Assembly (NCBI GenBank): GCA_964415245.1
Contig: CAYQAJ010000313.1
Coordinates: 1 to 5,795 of the forward strand
DNA length: 5,795 nucleotides
Reading direction: 5' to 3'
From: CAYQAJ01 sp964415245
Lineage (GTDB): Bacteria; Planctomycetota; Planctomycetia; Pirellulales; Pirellulaceae
Part shown: positions 1-5,795 of the stretch, piece after piece
Numbering within the stretch: the stretch's first letter is position 1
Layout: every line of letters begins with the position of its first letter
The notes under the pieces: generated by a model
The model's input: the letters and a program-made list of their open reading frames with translations, nothing else
Told to the model about the DNA's origin: nothing
Database searches by the model: none
Position numbers and translations under genes: made by a program

Positions 1-91
1 CGCGGAGCAAAATGTGCCTGTCCGCTTCTCTGGGACGTTTTTGGATAGGCTTCAAGCAACCATGCGAGGGGCGGACTAACCGGGGGCCGAG

Positions 92-499
92 ATGGCTGGC
101 CAGCAACGACCTGAGATGAGCGACGCGGAACGCGAGGTGCTCAAGCCGCTGTGGGACCACGGTCCGCAAACGGTGCGCGAGGTGCTTGAGCGGCTCGCCG
201 CGCAGGGGCAGGAGTGGACCCGCTCGACCGTGATCACGCTACTTCAGCGGCTGGAGAAGAAAGGCTACGTCGACAGCGACAAAAGCCGGTTTGCGTTTGT
301 GTTCCGGGCCGTCGTGTCGCGGGAGGAAGTGATGCACTCGCGAATGGTCGAGCTGGCGGAAGAATACTCGGAAGGGGACGCCGTGCCGCTGTTGTTGGCG
401 TTTGCCGAGCGGCACCGGTTTTCGGCGGCAGAAATCGAGCGGTTCCGGAAACTCATCGACGAATTAGAGGCCAAACGGCGAAAGCGAGGTTCGCGATGA
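92..499 (+). CDS. BlaI/MecI/CopY-family winged-helix transcriptional repressor
   Basis: This 135-residue protein is a predicted cytoplasmic DNA-binding repressor of the BlaI/MecI family, which bind operators as dimers and are inactivated when a partner M56 protease is triggered. The family signature is clear. MSDAEREVLKPLW (residues 9-21) is the first helix, the TVREVLERL segment (27-35) follows, and STVITLLQRLEKKGYV (45-60) is the recognition helix and turn into the wing. The C-terminal part (about 80-135) is helical, as expected for the dimerisation region. Length is close to the usual 120-130 residues. The start at 92 has only a weak purine-rich stretch (GGGGG, 82-86) before it. An in-frame ATG at 116 (Met9) would also keep the whole domain, so the first eight residues are uncertain. 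The gene overlaps the M56 gene by 4 bases, indicating translational coupling. Bases 1-91 hold no gene and no promoter or operator palindrome that I can recognise. The target promoter cannot be read from the sequence. Confidence 0.93.
   Translation: MAGQQRPEMSDAEREVLKPLWDHGPQTVREVLERLAAQGQEWTRSTVITLLQRLEKKGYVDSDKSRFAFVFRAVVSREEVMHSRMVELAEEYSEGDAVPLLLAFAERHRFSAAEIERFRKLIDELEAKRRKRGSR
486..489 (+). promoter_or_regulatory. Ribosome binding site of the M56 gene
   Basis: GAGG lies six bases before the ATG at 496, inside the last codons of the repressor gene. It supports the start at 496 over the far-upstream in-frame start at 214, and together with the ATGA overlap it points to coupled translation of repressor and protease. 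Confidence 0.6.
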
Positions 500-3165
500 C
501 GACGACACTGATGACGTCGACACTGTGGTGGCTGGCGGAAAATTGTTTGGTTGTGGCGGCGATGGTCGTGGTCGTATCGGTCGCGTGCCGTTTCTTGCGC
601 AATCGCCCGGCCGTGCAACATGCGCTGTGGCTGTTGGTGCTGGTGAAGTTTATCACTCCGCCCATCGTGACGTGGCCGTGGTCGGCAGGCGACGTGCGGG
701 ATCGCGTGACGCAGCTCATGGCGCCGGCGGATCGGGAACCTGAATTGGCCCCGGCGACGATGCGTGGCTCGACTGCGTCGGACACGATTCCTCACTTAAC
801 CGTTCCGACAGTCGACAACGAGCCGTTGACTTCCGCGGAACCGGTCGACATGGCCGGTTTCGCCGATTGGCCCGACATGATCGATACCCTGCCGGGCGAA
901 GAGTCGTATCCGCTCGAAGTCGATACAGGGCGGGAACCGCCGCCGTCCGTCGCCGCGACTGCCGAACCCGTACAGGACAGCATTCCTGCGGCCGCCGAGC
1001 CCACGCGCAAGCGGTCATTGTCGCCTGTGCTGACAGAAGCGCGGCGACTTGTGCCGCCGGTGATCTTCGCGGTGTGGCTCGTCGGTTGCGTCCTCGCTAT
1101 TGCGATTCAATTGCGGCGAATCGCGCGGCATGGGCGCGTGGTGAGTCGCGCGCGTCCGGCGCCTTCGTCCCTGGTCGAAGAAATCACCGGCGTTGCCCGC
1201 AATCTCAACATGCGCCCGCTCCCCACGGTGGTGGCCCGCGAGATCGCCGCGCCGTTTGTGTGGTGCCTGGGATGGCTGCGTATGATCTGGCCCGAGGCGC
1301 TGACCGGTGGCGAACACCTCGCCCGGTCGCGGGGCATCATCGCGCACGAGTTGGCCCACGTGCGGCGTCGCGATCACTGGGTGGCGTGGCTGGAGCTGGC
1401 CGCCGGGATGATCTGGTGGTGGAACCCGCTGTTCTGGTTCGTGCGCCGCCGTCTGCGCGAATCGGCCGAGATGGCCTGCGACGCGATCGCCTTGGCCGCC
1501 TACGACGATCGTCGGGCGTACGCGGAGATGTTTCTGGAACTTTCGTTGCAGTGCAAAACCGGGGCGCCGGCGCCCGTACTGGGAGTCGGCTCCGGCACCC
1601 CCAGCCGATTCGAAAGGAGACTATCGATGATTCTTTCCGACCGAGTAACCGGCAAGGCGTCGCTGGGGGGCTTGCTCCTCGTGGCGGTATTGGCGGCCCT
1701 GGCTATTCCCGGCTGGTCGTTGGCGCAGCTTGCGTCGGACCGGCAGCCCGGTACCGAACAACCGACCACAAAATCGGACGAAGCAAGAAACGGCGAGACC
1801 CCCTTGGGCGTCAATTTGTTAGCGCAGAACGCAGCCGCACGCGCTGAGTCAGGCTCGTTCGTCCAAAACAGCGCCGACGGCGTGGAATTGGGCAACTTTG
1901 TAGTCGTGCCAGCAGGCGGCGACGATTCCGTTAACTATCGCATCGCCGATTTGCCGAGTCAGATTCACCAAGCACAGGCCGTTTACCGGGAGGACGCGCG
2001 CAAGCTCGCTGAAATCAAACGCCAGGTCGCCGAGCGGCCCGACGGCATTCCCGAGATGATACCGCTCGAGCTGCAATTGAAGGTGCTGCAGGATCAGATC
2101 GACGTCGAACGCCTGATCAACCACTATTACCGGCTCAACATGATGCGTTTTCAAGCGCAAAACCGGACGCGGACGTCGGGTAGCGCACACTCCAAGCGGC
2201 CGGCCGAGGATCGCTATCGTTCGATGGGTATCGAGGATTTGGACGCGAGCAACGGCGGCCGCACAGTGCCCCATTCGGACAAAGGCGAATGGGATGTGGA
2301 AGTGTTCCCCGGCACGTCGTCCGATCGATTCATCCGTCGTCTCGACGATCACTCCACGGCCGAAGCGACCGAACCGGCTGCGATTGCTTTGGAAGCTGAG
2401 CCCTACGTTTGGCAGGTGTTCGGTTTCCTAGGCACGGCCGAACAACAGGTCGAGCCGATCACCAAGCTGCGGGTCTGGGTCGCGGAGAATCAACAGGCGA
2501 CCGCCAGGGAAGTGGCCGAAAAGGCAGATGCGCTGGGAATGAAGCGGAGCGCGGCATTTACGTGGAAGACAAGAGATGAGATGCCTCTGACGCTCCTCGA
2601 AGCGTCGGCCGATCTGCTCGAGGGTGGAATTAGTCGCGCGGTACGGGTCGACGGAGGCTTTTTCCTGGTGCGATGGGCGAGGCGCGACACAGTCCAGCCG
2701 CGCTACGGAAGGGGCGGATCGTTTGCGCGGGCTGCCAGCCGACTGACGCCCGAGGAAAGGCACCGGCTTGGACTCCCGCCGATTGGCTTCGAGAGTACTA
2801 CCGACGACCAGCCGGCCGGCGGCCATCAACCGGATCTCGCTGTCGCGGCAAGGGAAGTGCAATCGAAGGCTGAGTTTGACATTCAAGTCCGACTGCTCAA
2901 GCTCGACGTCGAAGCCGCCCGAACGAAGCTTCAGGCGATTGATGCGAAACTACAGTCGCTGGTCGAGGACGAACGGCGCCGCAAAGAGAACAACGACACC
3001 TCGCACAACTTTAGCGGACTGATCCGCGACCAAACGCTGGAGCGCGACCTGGCCGCCATCGCCGTGGAGCGGGCCGAAGTCGCGCTGGAACTGTTTCTCA
3101 CCCGGCATCCGCAATTCGATGGGAAGAGCGATCCGACACCGAAGGAGGAACCTGTGCGGCGTTGA
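496..3165 (+). CDS. BlaR1-like M56 membrane zinc metalloprotease with a large unrecognised extracytoplasmic region
   Basis: This 889-residue protein is a predicted inner-membrane sensor protease, partner of the BlaI-type repressor with which it overlaps. Membrane segments lie at about 10-31, 39-62, 186-206 and 390-410, the four-helix layout of BlaR1/MecR1. The zinc site is HELAH (residues 284-288, bases 1345-1359), followed by ESAEMACDAIAL, where E322 or E325 is the likely third ligand. After the fourth helix, about 480 residues should face outward. They hold a charged helical, probably coiled-coil stretch (about 488-552), a segment at about 656-731 resembling the C-terminal lobe of PpiD/SurA chaperones, and a second coiled-coil-like stretch (about 784-870). 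No penicillin-binding serine motifs (SxxK followed by KTG) of BlaR1 were recognised, so a beta-lactam sensing role is not supported. BlaR1 and MecR1 are about 580-600 residues, so this protein is much longer. A Pro/Glu/Ala-rich loop (about 63-183) separates helices two and three. The family call is firm; the ligand is unknown. Confidence 0.92.
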   Translation: MTTTLMTSTLWWLAENCLVVAAMVVVVSVACRFLRNRPAVQHALWLLVLVKFITPPIVTWPWSAGDVRDRVTQLMAPADREPELAPATMRGSTASDTIPHLTVPTVDNEPLTSAEPVDMAGFADWPDMIDTLPGEESYPLEVDTGREPPPSVAATAEPVQDSIPAAAEPTRKRSLSPVLTEARRLVPPVIFAVWLVGCVLAIAIQLRRIARHGRVVSRARPAPSSLVEEITGVARNLNMRPLPTVVAREIAAPFVWCLGWLRMIWPEALTGGEHLARSRGIIAHELAHVRRRDHWVAWLELAAGMIWWWNPLFWFVRRRLRESAEMACDAIALAAYDDRRAYAEMFLELSLQCKTGAPAPVLGVGSGTPSRFERRLSMILSDRVTGKASLGGLLLVAVLAALAIPGWSLAQLASDRQPGTEQPTTKSDEARNGETPLGVNLLAQNAAARAESGSFVQNSADGVELGNFVVVPAGGDDSVNYRIADLPSQIHQAQAVYREDARKLAEIKRQVAERPDGIPEMIPLELQLKVLQDQIDVERLINHYYRLNMMRFQAQNRTRTSGSAHSKRPAEDRYRSMGIEDLDASNGGRTVPHSDKGEWDVEVFPGTSSDRFIRRLDDHSTAEATEPAAIALEAEPYVWQVFGFLGTAEQQVEPITKLRVWVAENQQATAREVAEKADALGMKRSAAFTWKTRDEMPLTLLEASADLLEGGISRAVRVDGGFFLVRWARRDTVQPRYGRGGSFARAASRLTPEERHRLGLPPIGFESTTDDQPAGGHQPDLAVAAREVQSKAEFDIQVRLLKLDVEAARTKLQAIDAKLQSLVEDERRRKENNDTSHNFSGLIRDQTLERDLAAIAVERAEVALELFLTRHPQFDGKSDPTPKEEPVRR

Positions 3166-3173
3166 CCAACGGT

Positions 3174-3230
3174 TGTGCCGTGGTCTGTCAATTTGTGCCG
3201 CATTCCCGGGGCGGCTGGCTGTGCCGTGGT
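3174..3230 (+). repeat. Repeated TGTGCCG words in the intergenic spacer
   Basis: TGTGCCG occurs at 3174-3180, 3194-3200 and 3220-3226. The first and third copies extend to the 11-base repeat TGTGCCGTGGT (3174-3184 and 3220-3230). The inverse CGGCAC follows at 3241-3246 as the right arm of the hairpin. The copies could be protein-binding sites or the trace of a small duplication. No function is shown. Confidence 0.4.
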
Positions 3231-3246
3231 TTCCCGACCGCGGCAC
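3221..3246 (+). other. Strong hairpin in the spacer between the M56 gene and the first exported-protein gene
   Basis: GTGCCGTGGT (3221-3230) pairs with ACCGCGGCAC (3237-3246) over 10 base pairs, nine Watson-Crick and one G-T, around the 6-base loop TTCCCG. No T-run follows, so it is not a standard intrinsic terminator. It sits 42 bases before the ATG at 3289. It could attenuate transcription, protect a processed 3' end, or act as a structured leader. The pairing is read directly from the sequence; its role is inferred. Confidence 0.55.
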
Positions 3247-3274
3247 GCCAAGGACGACATATTCGCGCTCTTGG

Positions 3275-3281
3275 AAGGAGG
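3275..3281 (+). promoter_or_regulatory. Strong Shine-Dalgarno sequence of the first exported-protein gene
   Basis: AAGGAGG ends seven bases before the ATG at 3289, close to ideal. It fixes the start of the gene there and rules out the in-frame GTG at 3175, which would bury the signal peptide behind 38 extra residues. Confidence 0.8.
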
Positions 3282-3288
3282 AACGGCA

Positions 3289-3807
3289 ATGAAATCCATC
3301 CGGTACATTTTGGGCGTCGTATCGGCCGTGGCGGTGGTGGCCATGCTCTCGGGCAAAGCAATGGCATTGAAAGAAGAGATCGAGGTAACGCCCAAGAATG
3401 TGGAGGCCAACGGCTTCACGATCTCGGCCGAGGCGCGGGAGAACGACATGCTCCGCGTAAGAATCGTCCGCGATCTGGCCAAGGCCAGGTCGTTTCCCGC
3501 CGAGTCGCCCAACGAGCTGTATCGCAACGCCGAGCTGCGGGTGTACGGCGAAATGGGCATGCTGGTGCGCTGCGGTTTGGAACCGGCGGCCGATGAGAAA
3601 ACGGTCACGTATACGTTCGAATTCAACAAGGACCAGCTTGGCAAGAGTCACGTCACCGTGTACGAATACGACGGCTACAAGGACCGTACACGGCAAGAAC
3701 TGCCGATCGGTGGAGGAACGTTGTTCCGTTTCCACTTCGAGGACTTCGCCGACCTGCTGATGAGCGACAAGCCGCCGGAGAAAGAAGACAAGCCGTCGGT
3801 GCGCTAG
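3289..3807 (+). CDS. Exported protein of unknown function (172 aa)
   Basis: I do not recognise a named family. Residues 1-26 form a clear Sec signal peptide: basic start (MKSIR), hydrophobic core (ILGVVSAVAVVAML) and cleavage motif AMA just before LKEE. The mature part, about 146 residues, alternates charged and hydrophobic residues in a beta-rich pattern (for example LRVRIVRDL, AELRVYGE, TVTYTFEFN, SHVTVYEY), suggesting a small beta-sandwich in the periplasm or on the envelope. It has one cysteine in the mature part and a charged, Lys/Glu-rich C-terminal tail. No catalytic motif is visible. The start is fixed by the strong AAGGAGG site and the signal peptide. The gene lies 123 bases after the M56 gene and 42 bases before another exported-protein gene on the same strand, so it may be co-transcribed with either or be a target of the repressor; neither is shown by the sequence. 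Confidence 0.85.
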   Translation: MKSIRYILGVVSAVAVVAMLSGKAMALKEEIEVTPKNVEANGFTISAEARENDMLRVRIVRDLAKARSFPAESPNELYRNAELRVYGEMGMLVRCGLEPAADEKTVTYTFEFNKDQLGKSHVTVYEYDGYKDRTRQELPIGGGTLFRFHFEDFADLLMSDKPPEKEDKPSVR

Positions 3808-3841
3808 CGGCTTGGCCAAACGGGAAGTCGAGCAATCATCA

Positions 3842-3864
3842 GAGGACACATGCGAGGACACATG
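3842..3864 (+). repeat. Tandem duplication of a ribosome-binding/start unit
   Basis: GAGGACACATG occurs twice with a 12-base period (3842-3852 and 3854-3864). Each copy carries GAGG four bases before an ATG, and the two ATGs (3850 and 3862) are in frame, with a third ATG at 3865. The second exported-protein gene can therefore start at any of three codons without changing its mature product. Confidence 0.75.
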
Positions 3865-4344
3865 ATGACGAGAATACAATGCTTTCGAAGCGCGTTGTGG
3901 CAGTTGTGCCTGTTCGCGGTGCTCGCCATCGCCATGCACACGCAGTTGGTGGGACGCGCGAGCGCGGCTTTCGGCGAGCTCGATTCTCCGCAGGTTTCTC
4001 TGCCGCTCGATTACCCGGAGAAGGCCCGCGAGCAGGTTTATTACGCGCTCCATCGCATGGACTGCCGGTTCGTGAGTGGTTTCTTTCTCAACTCGTGGAC
4101 CACGCTGCACTACCGCGGCGACACGCGGGCGCTGAACCTGTTTCTGGACGATCTGGCGAAGTGCCCCGGCGCGACTCTGTCGGTCCGCTTCACGCGCGAC
4201 ATCGACGTCGACTGCGACTGGCGTGTGGGGCACAAGGCGCCCGAGAACCGCTTTCAGGTGTTCGTGAATCTCAAATCCGACCAGATCAAGATCGAAGACG
4301 TGGTGCTGCCGGAAGTCGCGGGTCCGGCGGTACGCAGCGAGTGA
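3850..4344 (+). CDS. Exported protein of unknown function, possibly a planctomycete-specific family (164 aa)
   Basis: A signal peptide spans about residues 1-39: basic residues R8 and R13, hydrophobic core LCLFAVLAIAM, and cleavage near GRASA just before AFGELD. The mature part, about 125 residues, contains a helical stretch with EKAREQVYYALHRMDC, then GDTRALNLFLDDLAKCPG, a beta-rich portion around LSVRFTRDIDVDCDW, and a C-terminal strand with VFVNLKSDQIKIEDVVLP. Three cysteines (C72, C105, C122) could form a disulfide outside the cytoplasm. From memory, the pattern of a short sequence with an ALNxFLxxLAKCPG core and a final strand ending in LP is like uncharacterised secreted planctomycete proteins, but I cannot confirm a family. 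Starts at 3850, 3862 and 3865 are all in frame and are preceded by duplicated GAGG sites, so the exact start is unsettled. It follows the previous exported-protein gene by 42 bases without a visible terminator, suggesting one transcript. Confidence 0.82.
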   Translation: MRGHMMTRIQCFRSALWQLCLFAVLAIAMHTQLVGRASAAFGELDSPQVSLPLDYPEKAREQVYYALHRMDCRFVSGFFLNSWTTLHYRGDTRALNLFLDDLAKCPGATLSVRFTRDIDVDCDWRVGHKAPENRFQVFVNLKSDQIKIEDVVLPEVAGPAVRSE

Positions 4345-4356
4345 TCTGTGGTGGGC

Positions 4357-4740
4357 TTATTGTCCGTCGCGCGAAAGAAGTATGGCGTTGTAGCGCTCGG
4401 CATATTTGTAGGCGATGTCGACGAATACCTTGTGCCGGTAACCAACGATCATATCACTGATGTACGGTATGAGTTTGACGCCGTGGTCCTTAGCCAGGTC
4501 GCGATCTTCTATGCCCGGAACGATTAGTCCAATGCCCATCACGCCCACGAACCGGCGATCTCCCTCGGCCAACGCTCGGTCTACATCTGCTTCGGGGCTG
4601 GCACGCCAGTAGGCGATAATCGCCCGATTCAGGTGACGCTCCATCGGCTGCGGACCAAACTTGCCTGGGCGAATGTCGTTCGGAATTGGCCGCGGGGCGA
4701 CGAGTGCGTAACCGCCGCACAGTAGCGCGAGTGTGGCCAC
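4357..4740 (-). CDS. Small membrane-anchored protein of unknown function, start codon uncertain
   Basis: From the only canonical start, GTG at 4740, this is 127 residues. The open frame continues upstream to 4803 and encodes KRHRKY followed by VVVTVIVV, which joins ATLALLCGGYALVAP to give a complete basic-then-hydrophobic membrane anchor. No ATG, GTG or TTG lies in that extension; the codon just before KRHRKY is ATA (4782-4780), which would give 141 residues. No Shine-Dalgarno site precedes 4740. The true product probably starts at 4782. The rest, outside the membrane, has a helical stretch (HLNRAIIAYWRASPEADVD), a segment with VGVMGIGLIVPGIEDRDL, and a C-terminal part ending AYKYAERYNAILL. 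No enzyme motif is recognised. The extension overlaps the end of the DUF1501 gene by a few bases, so co-transcription and translational coupling are likely. Its stop lies 12 bases from the stop of the converging exported-protein gene. Confidence 0.72.
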   Translation of the reverse strand: MATLALLCGGYALVAPRPIPNDIRPGKFGPQPMERHLNRAIIAYWRASPEADVDRALAEGDRRFVGVMGIGLIVPGIEDRDLAKDHGVKLIPYISDMIVGYRHKVFVDIAYKYAERYNAILLSRDGQ

Positions 4741-4795
4741 TACGATTACGGTGACGACGACGTACTTGCGGTGACGTTTTATCTTCGCGTGCCTG

Positions 4796-5795
4796 CTACG
4801 CGATCAGCTCCTTCCGCACTCGTGCTTCCTCGGTTGGGCCGATCAGGCGTTGGTGCAGGCCCTGGTAGAGGTAGTCGAGGCGGTATGCGTCGAGGCCCAA
4901 GAGGTGAAGGATCGTGGCCTGCAGGTCGCGGATGCTCATGGCGCCGTCGGTGATGAAGTAGCCAAAATCGTCGGTCGCGCCCAGTGTGATGCCCGGTTTG
5001 ACGCCGCCGCCGGCCATCCAGATGGTGAAGCAGTGGGGGTGATGGTCGCGGCCCAGGAATTTGGAGCCGCCGCGCTCTTCGTTCATCGAGGTGCGGCCGA
5101 ACTCGCCTCCCCAGATGACGAGCGTTTCGTCCAAGAGTCCGCGCTCCTTGAGATCGGCTAGCAGGGCCGCGATCGGCTGGTCGATTTCCTTGCACTTCTC
5201 GGGCAGGTGGTAGACGATGTCGTCCCCCTTGCCGGTGCCGTGGCAGTCCCAACCCCAGTCGAACAACTGCACGTACCGCACGCCGCGCTCGATGAGCCGC
5301 CGGGCCAAGAGACAGTTGTTGGCGAACGACGCCTTCCCCGGCGCGGTGCCGTACATTTTGTGAATCCGCTCGGGCTCGCTGGCGATGTCGGTCACCTCGG
5401 GCACGGCCAGTTGCATGCGGAACGCCAGCTCGTACTGGTCGATGCGGGTGACTGTCTCGGGGTCGCCGAACTGGTCGAGCTCAATCTCGTTGAGGCGACG
5501 AATCGCGTCGAGGCTTCGGCGGCGGACGTCGCGGTCGATTCCCTTGGGGTCGCTCACGTAGAGGATGGGGTCGCCCGACGTGCGGCACTGCACTCCCTGA
5601 TAAACGCTGGGCAGAAATCCGGTGCTCCACAGGGCCTTGCCGCCGGTGGGGTCGGTTCCGCCGCTGATGAGCACGACGAAGCCGGGCAGGTTTTCGTTTT
5701 CGCTCCCCAGGCCGTAGGTGATCCACGAGCCCATCGACGCGGCGCCGTTGCGGGGCGAACCGGTATAGAGTAACAGCTCGGACGGCGCGTGGTTT
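4796..5795 (-). CDS. DUF1501 family protein (alkaline phosphatase/sulfatase-like fold), partial, start outside the window
   Basis: The C-terminal 332 residues are present; the frame stays open to the right edge, where it reads NHAPSELLLYTGSPRNG. The ATG at 5734 is therefore internal. Family hallmarks run in order: SMGSWITYGLGSENENLPGF, GFLPSVYQGVQCR, a GDPETVTRIDQYELAFRMQ segment, FANNCLLARRLIERGVRYVQ, GWDCHGTGKGDD, LLADLKERGLLDETLVIWGG, EFGRTSM, GRDHHPHCFTIWMAGGGVK, GATDDFGYF and the LLGLDAYRLDYLYQG tail. The Asp and His residues in GWDCHG, EFGRT and GRDHHPH are candidates for metal or active-site residues by analogy with the alkaline phosphatase superfamily. Complete members are about 430-490 residues, often with a Tat signal, and usually lie next to DUF1553/DUF1549 cytochrome-like genes in planctomycetes; that neighbour would be off the right edge. 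The substrate is unknown, with polysaccharide or sulfate-ester breakdown often proposed. The stop is TAG at 4798-4796. Confidence 0.95.
   Translation of the reverse strand, partial: NHAPSELLLYTGSPRNGAASMGSWITYGLGSENENLPGFVVLISGGTDPTGGKALWSTGFLPSVYQGVQCRTSGDPILYVSDPKGIDRDVRRRSLDAIRRLNEIELDQFGDPETVTRIDQYELAFRMQLAVPEVTDIASEPERIHKMYGTAPGKASFANNCLLARRLIERGVRYVQLFDWGWDCHGTGKGDDIVYHLPEKCKEIDQPIAALLADLKERGLLDETLVIWGGEFGRTSMNEERGGSKFLGRDHHPHCFTIWMAGGGVKPGITLGATDDFGYFITDGAMSIRDLQATILHLLGLDAYRLDYLYQGLHQRLIGPTEEARVRKELIA

Noticed and set aside
32..60. GTCC/GGAC pairing followed by TTTTT before the repressor gene, considered as a terminator of an upstream gene.
   Set aside because: The stem has only four good pairs with a long loop, too weak to support a call.
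214..495. In-frame upstream extension of the M56 gene to a start at 214, giving 983 residues.
   Set aside because: The extra 94 residues lie wholly over the repressor gene in another frame, are Arg/Gly-rich and unlike the family. The ATG at 496 has GAGG six bases before it and begins the first membrane helix.
3141..3165. A second AAGGAGG (3142-3148) before a TTG at 3162, which overlaps the M56 stop and could open a new frame to 3596.
   Set aside because: Spacing to the TTG is 13 bases, the resulting protein is Arg/Gly-rich and overlaps the exported-protein gene out of frame. The AAGGAGG is explained by Lys-Glu-Glu codons in the M56 tail.
3175..3288. GTG start at 3175 for the first exported protein.
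   Set aside because: It would put 38 residues before a clear signal peptide, and the AAGGAGG site points to 3289.
2950..4233. Long minus-strand open frame of 427 residues opposite the end of the M56 gene and both exported-protein genes.
   Set aside because: Its translation is rich in Arg, His and Gln with no recognisable domain, as expected for the complement of GC-rich coding DNA. The plus-strand genes beneath it have signal peptides and ribosome-binding sites.
4796..5734. DUF1501 gene starting at the ATG at 5734 as a complete 312-residue protein.
   Set aside because: The frame stays open to the window edge and the upstream residues (HAPSELLLYTGSPRNG) match the family, so the ATG is an internal Met.
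5207..5773. Plus-strand open frame of 188 residues opposite the DUF1501 gene.
   Set aside because: It is the antisense shadow of a strongly conserved coding region and has no recognisable features.

Overview
The window looks like chromosomal DNA from a planctomycete, possibly in or near the Pirellulales. The lineage is inferred from gene content, since no rRNA or other marker gene is present. The main indicators are a DUF1501 protein, which planctomycetes carry in many copies, a BlaI/M56 regulator pair whose M56 protein has a very large unrecognised outer domain, short exported proteins of no obvious family, and GC-rich codon use.

The plus strand from 92 to 4344 carries four genes in one direction. 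First is a BlaI/MecI-type winged-helix repressor (92-499). It overlaps by 4 bases (ATGA) a BlaR1-like M56 membrane zinc metalloprotease (496-3165). A 123-base spacer follows, holding a strong hairpin and repeated TGTGCCG words. Next come two small genes for exported proteins of unknown function (3289-3807 and about 3850-4344), 42 bases apart. In the known Bla/Mec systems the M56 protein senses a signal outside the cell and leads to inactivation of the BlaI repressor. Here the penicillin-binding sensor domain is absent. In its place is a region of about 480 residues with two helical or coiled-coil stretches and a segment resembling the C-terminal lobe of PpiD/SurA-type chaperones. The ligand is therefore probably not a beta-lactam, and the two exported proteins are possible but unproven members of the same response.

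The minus strand from 5795 to 4357 carries a second unit converging on the first. It begins with the C-terminal 332 residues of a DUF1501 protein, whose start lies beyond the right edge of the window. Immediately downstream is a small membrane-anchored protein of unknown function. The anchor sequence of this last gene extends upstream of its only ATG/GTG/TTG-type start, so it either uses an unusual ATA start or carries a start-codon mutation. The two units meet tail to tail with 12 bases between stop codons and no evident terminator.

No RNA genes, insertion sequences, CRISPR arrays or attachment sites were seen. The points most worth a second look are the sensor region of the M56 protein, the missing start codon near 4782, the duplicated ribosome-binding/start unit at 3842-3864, and the hairpin at 3221-3246.
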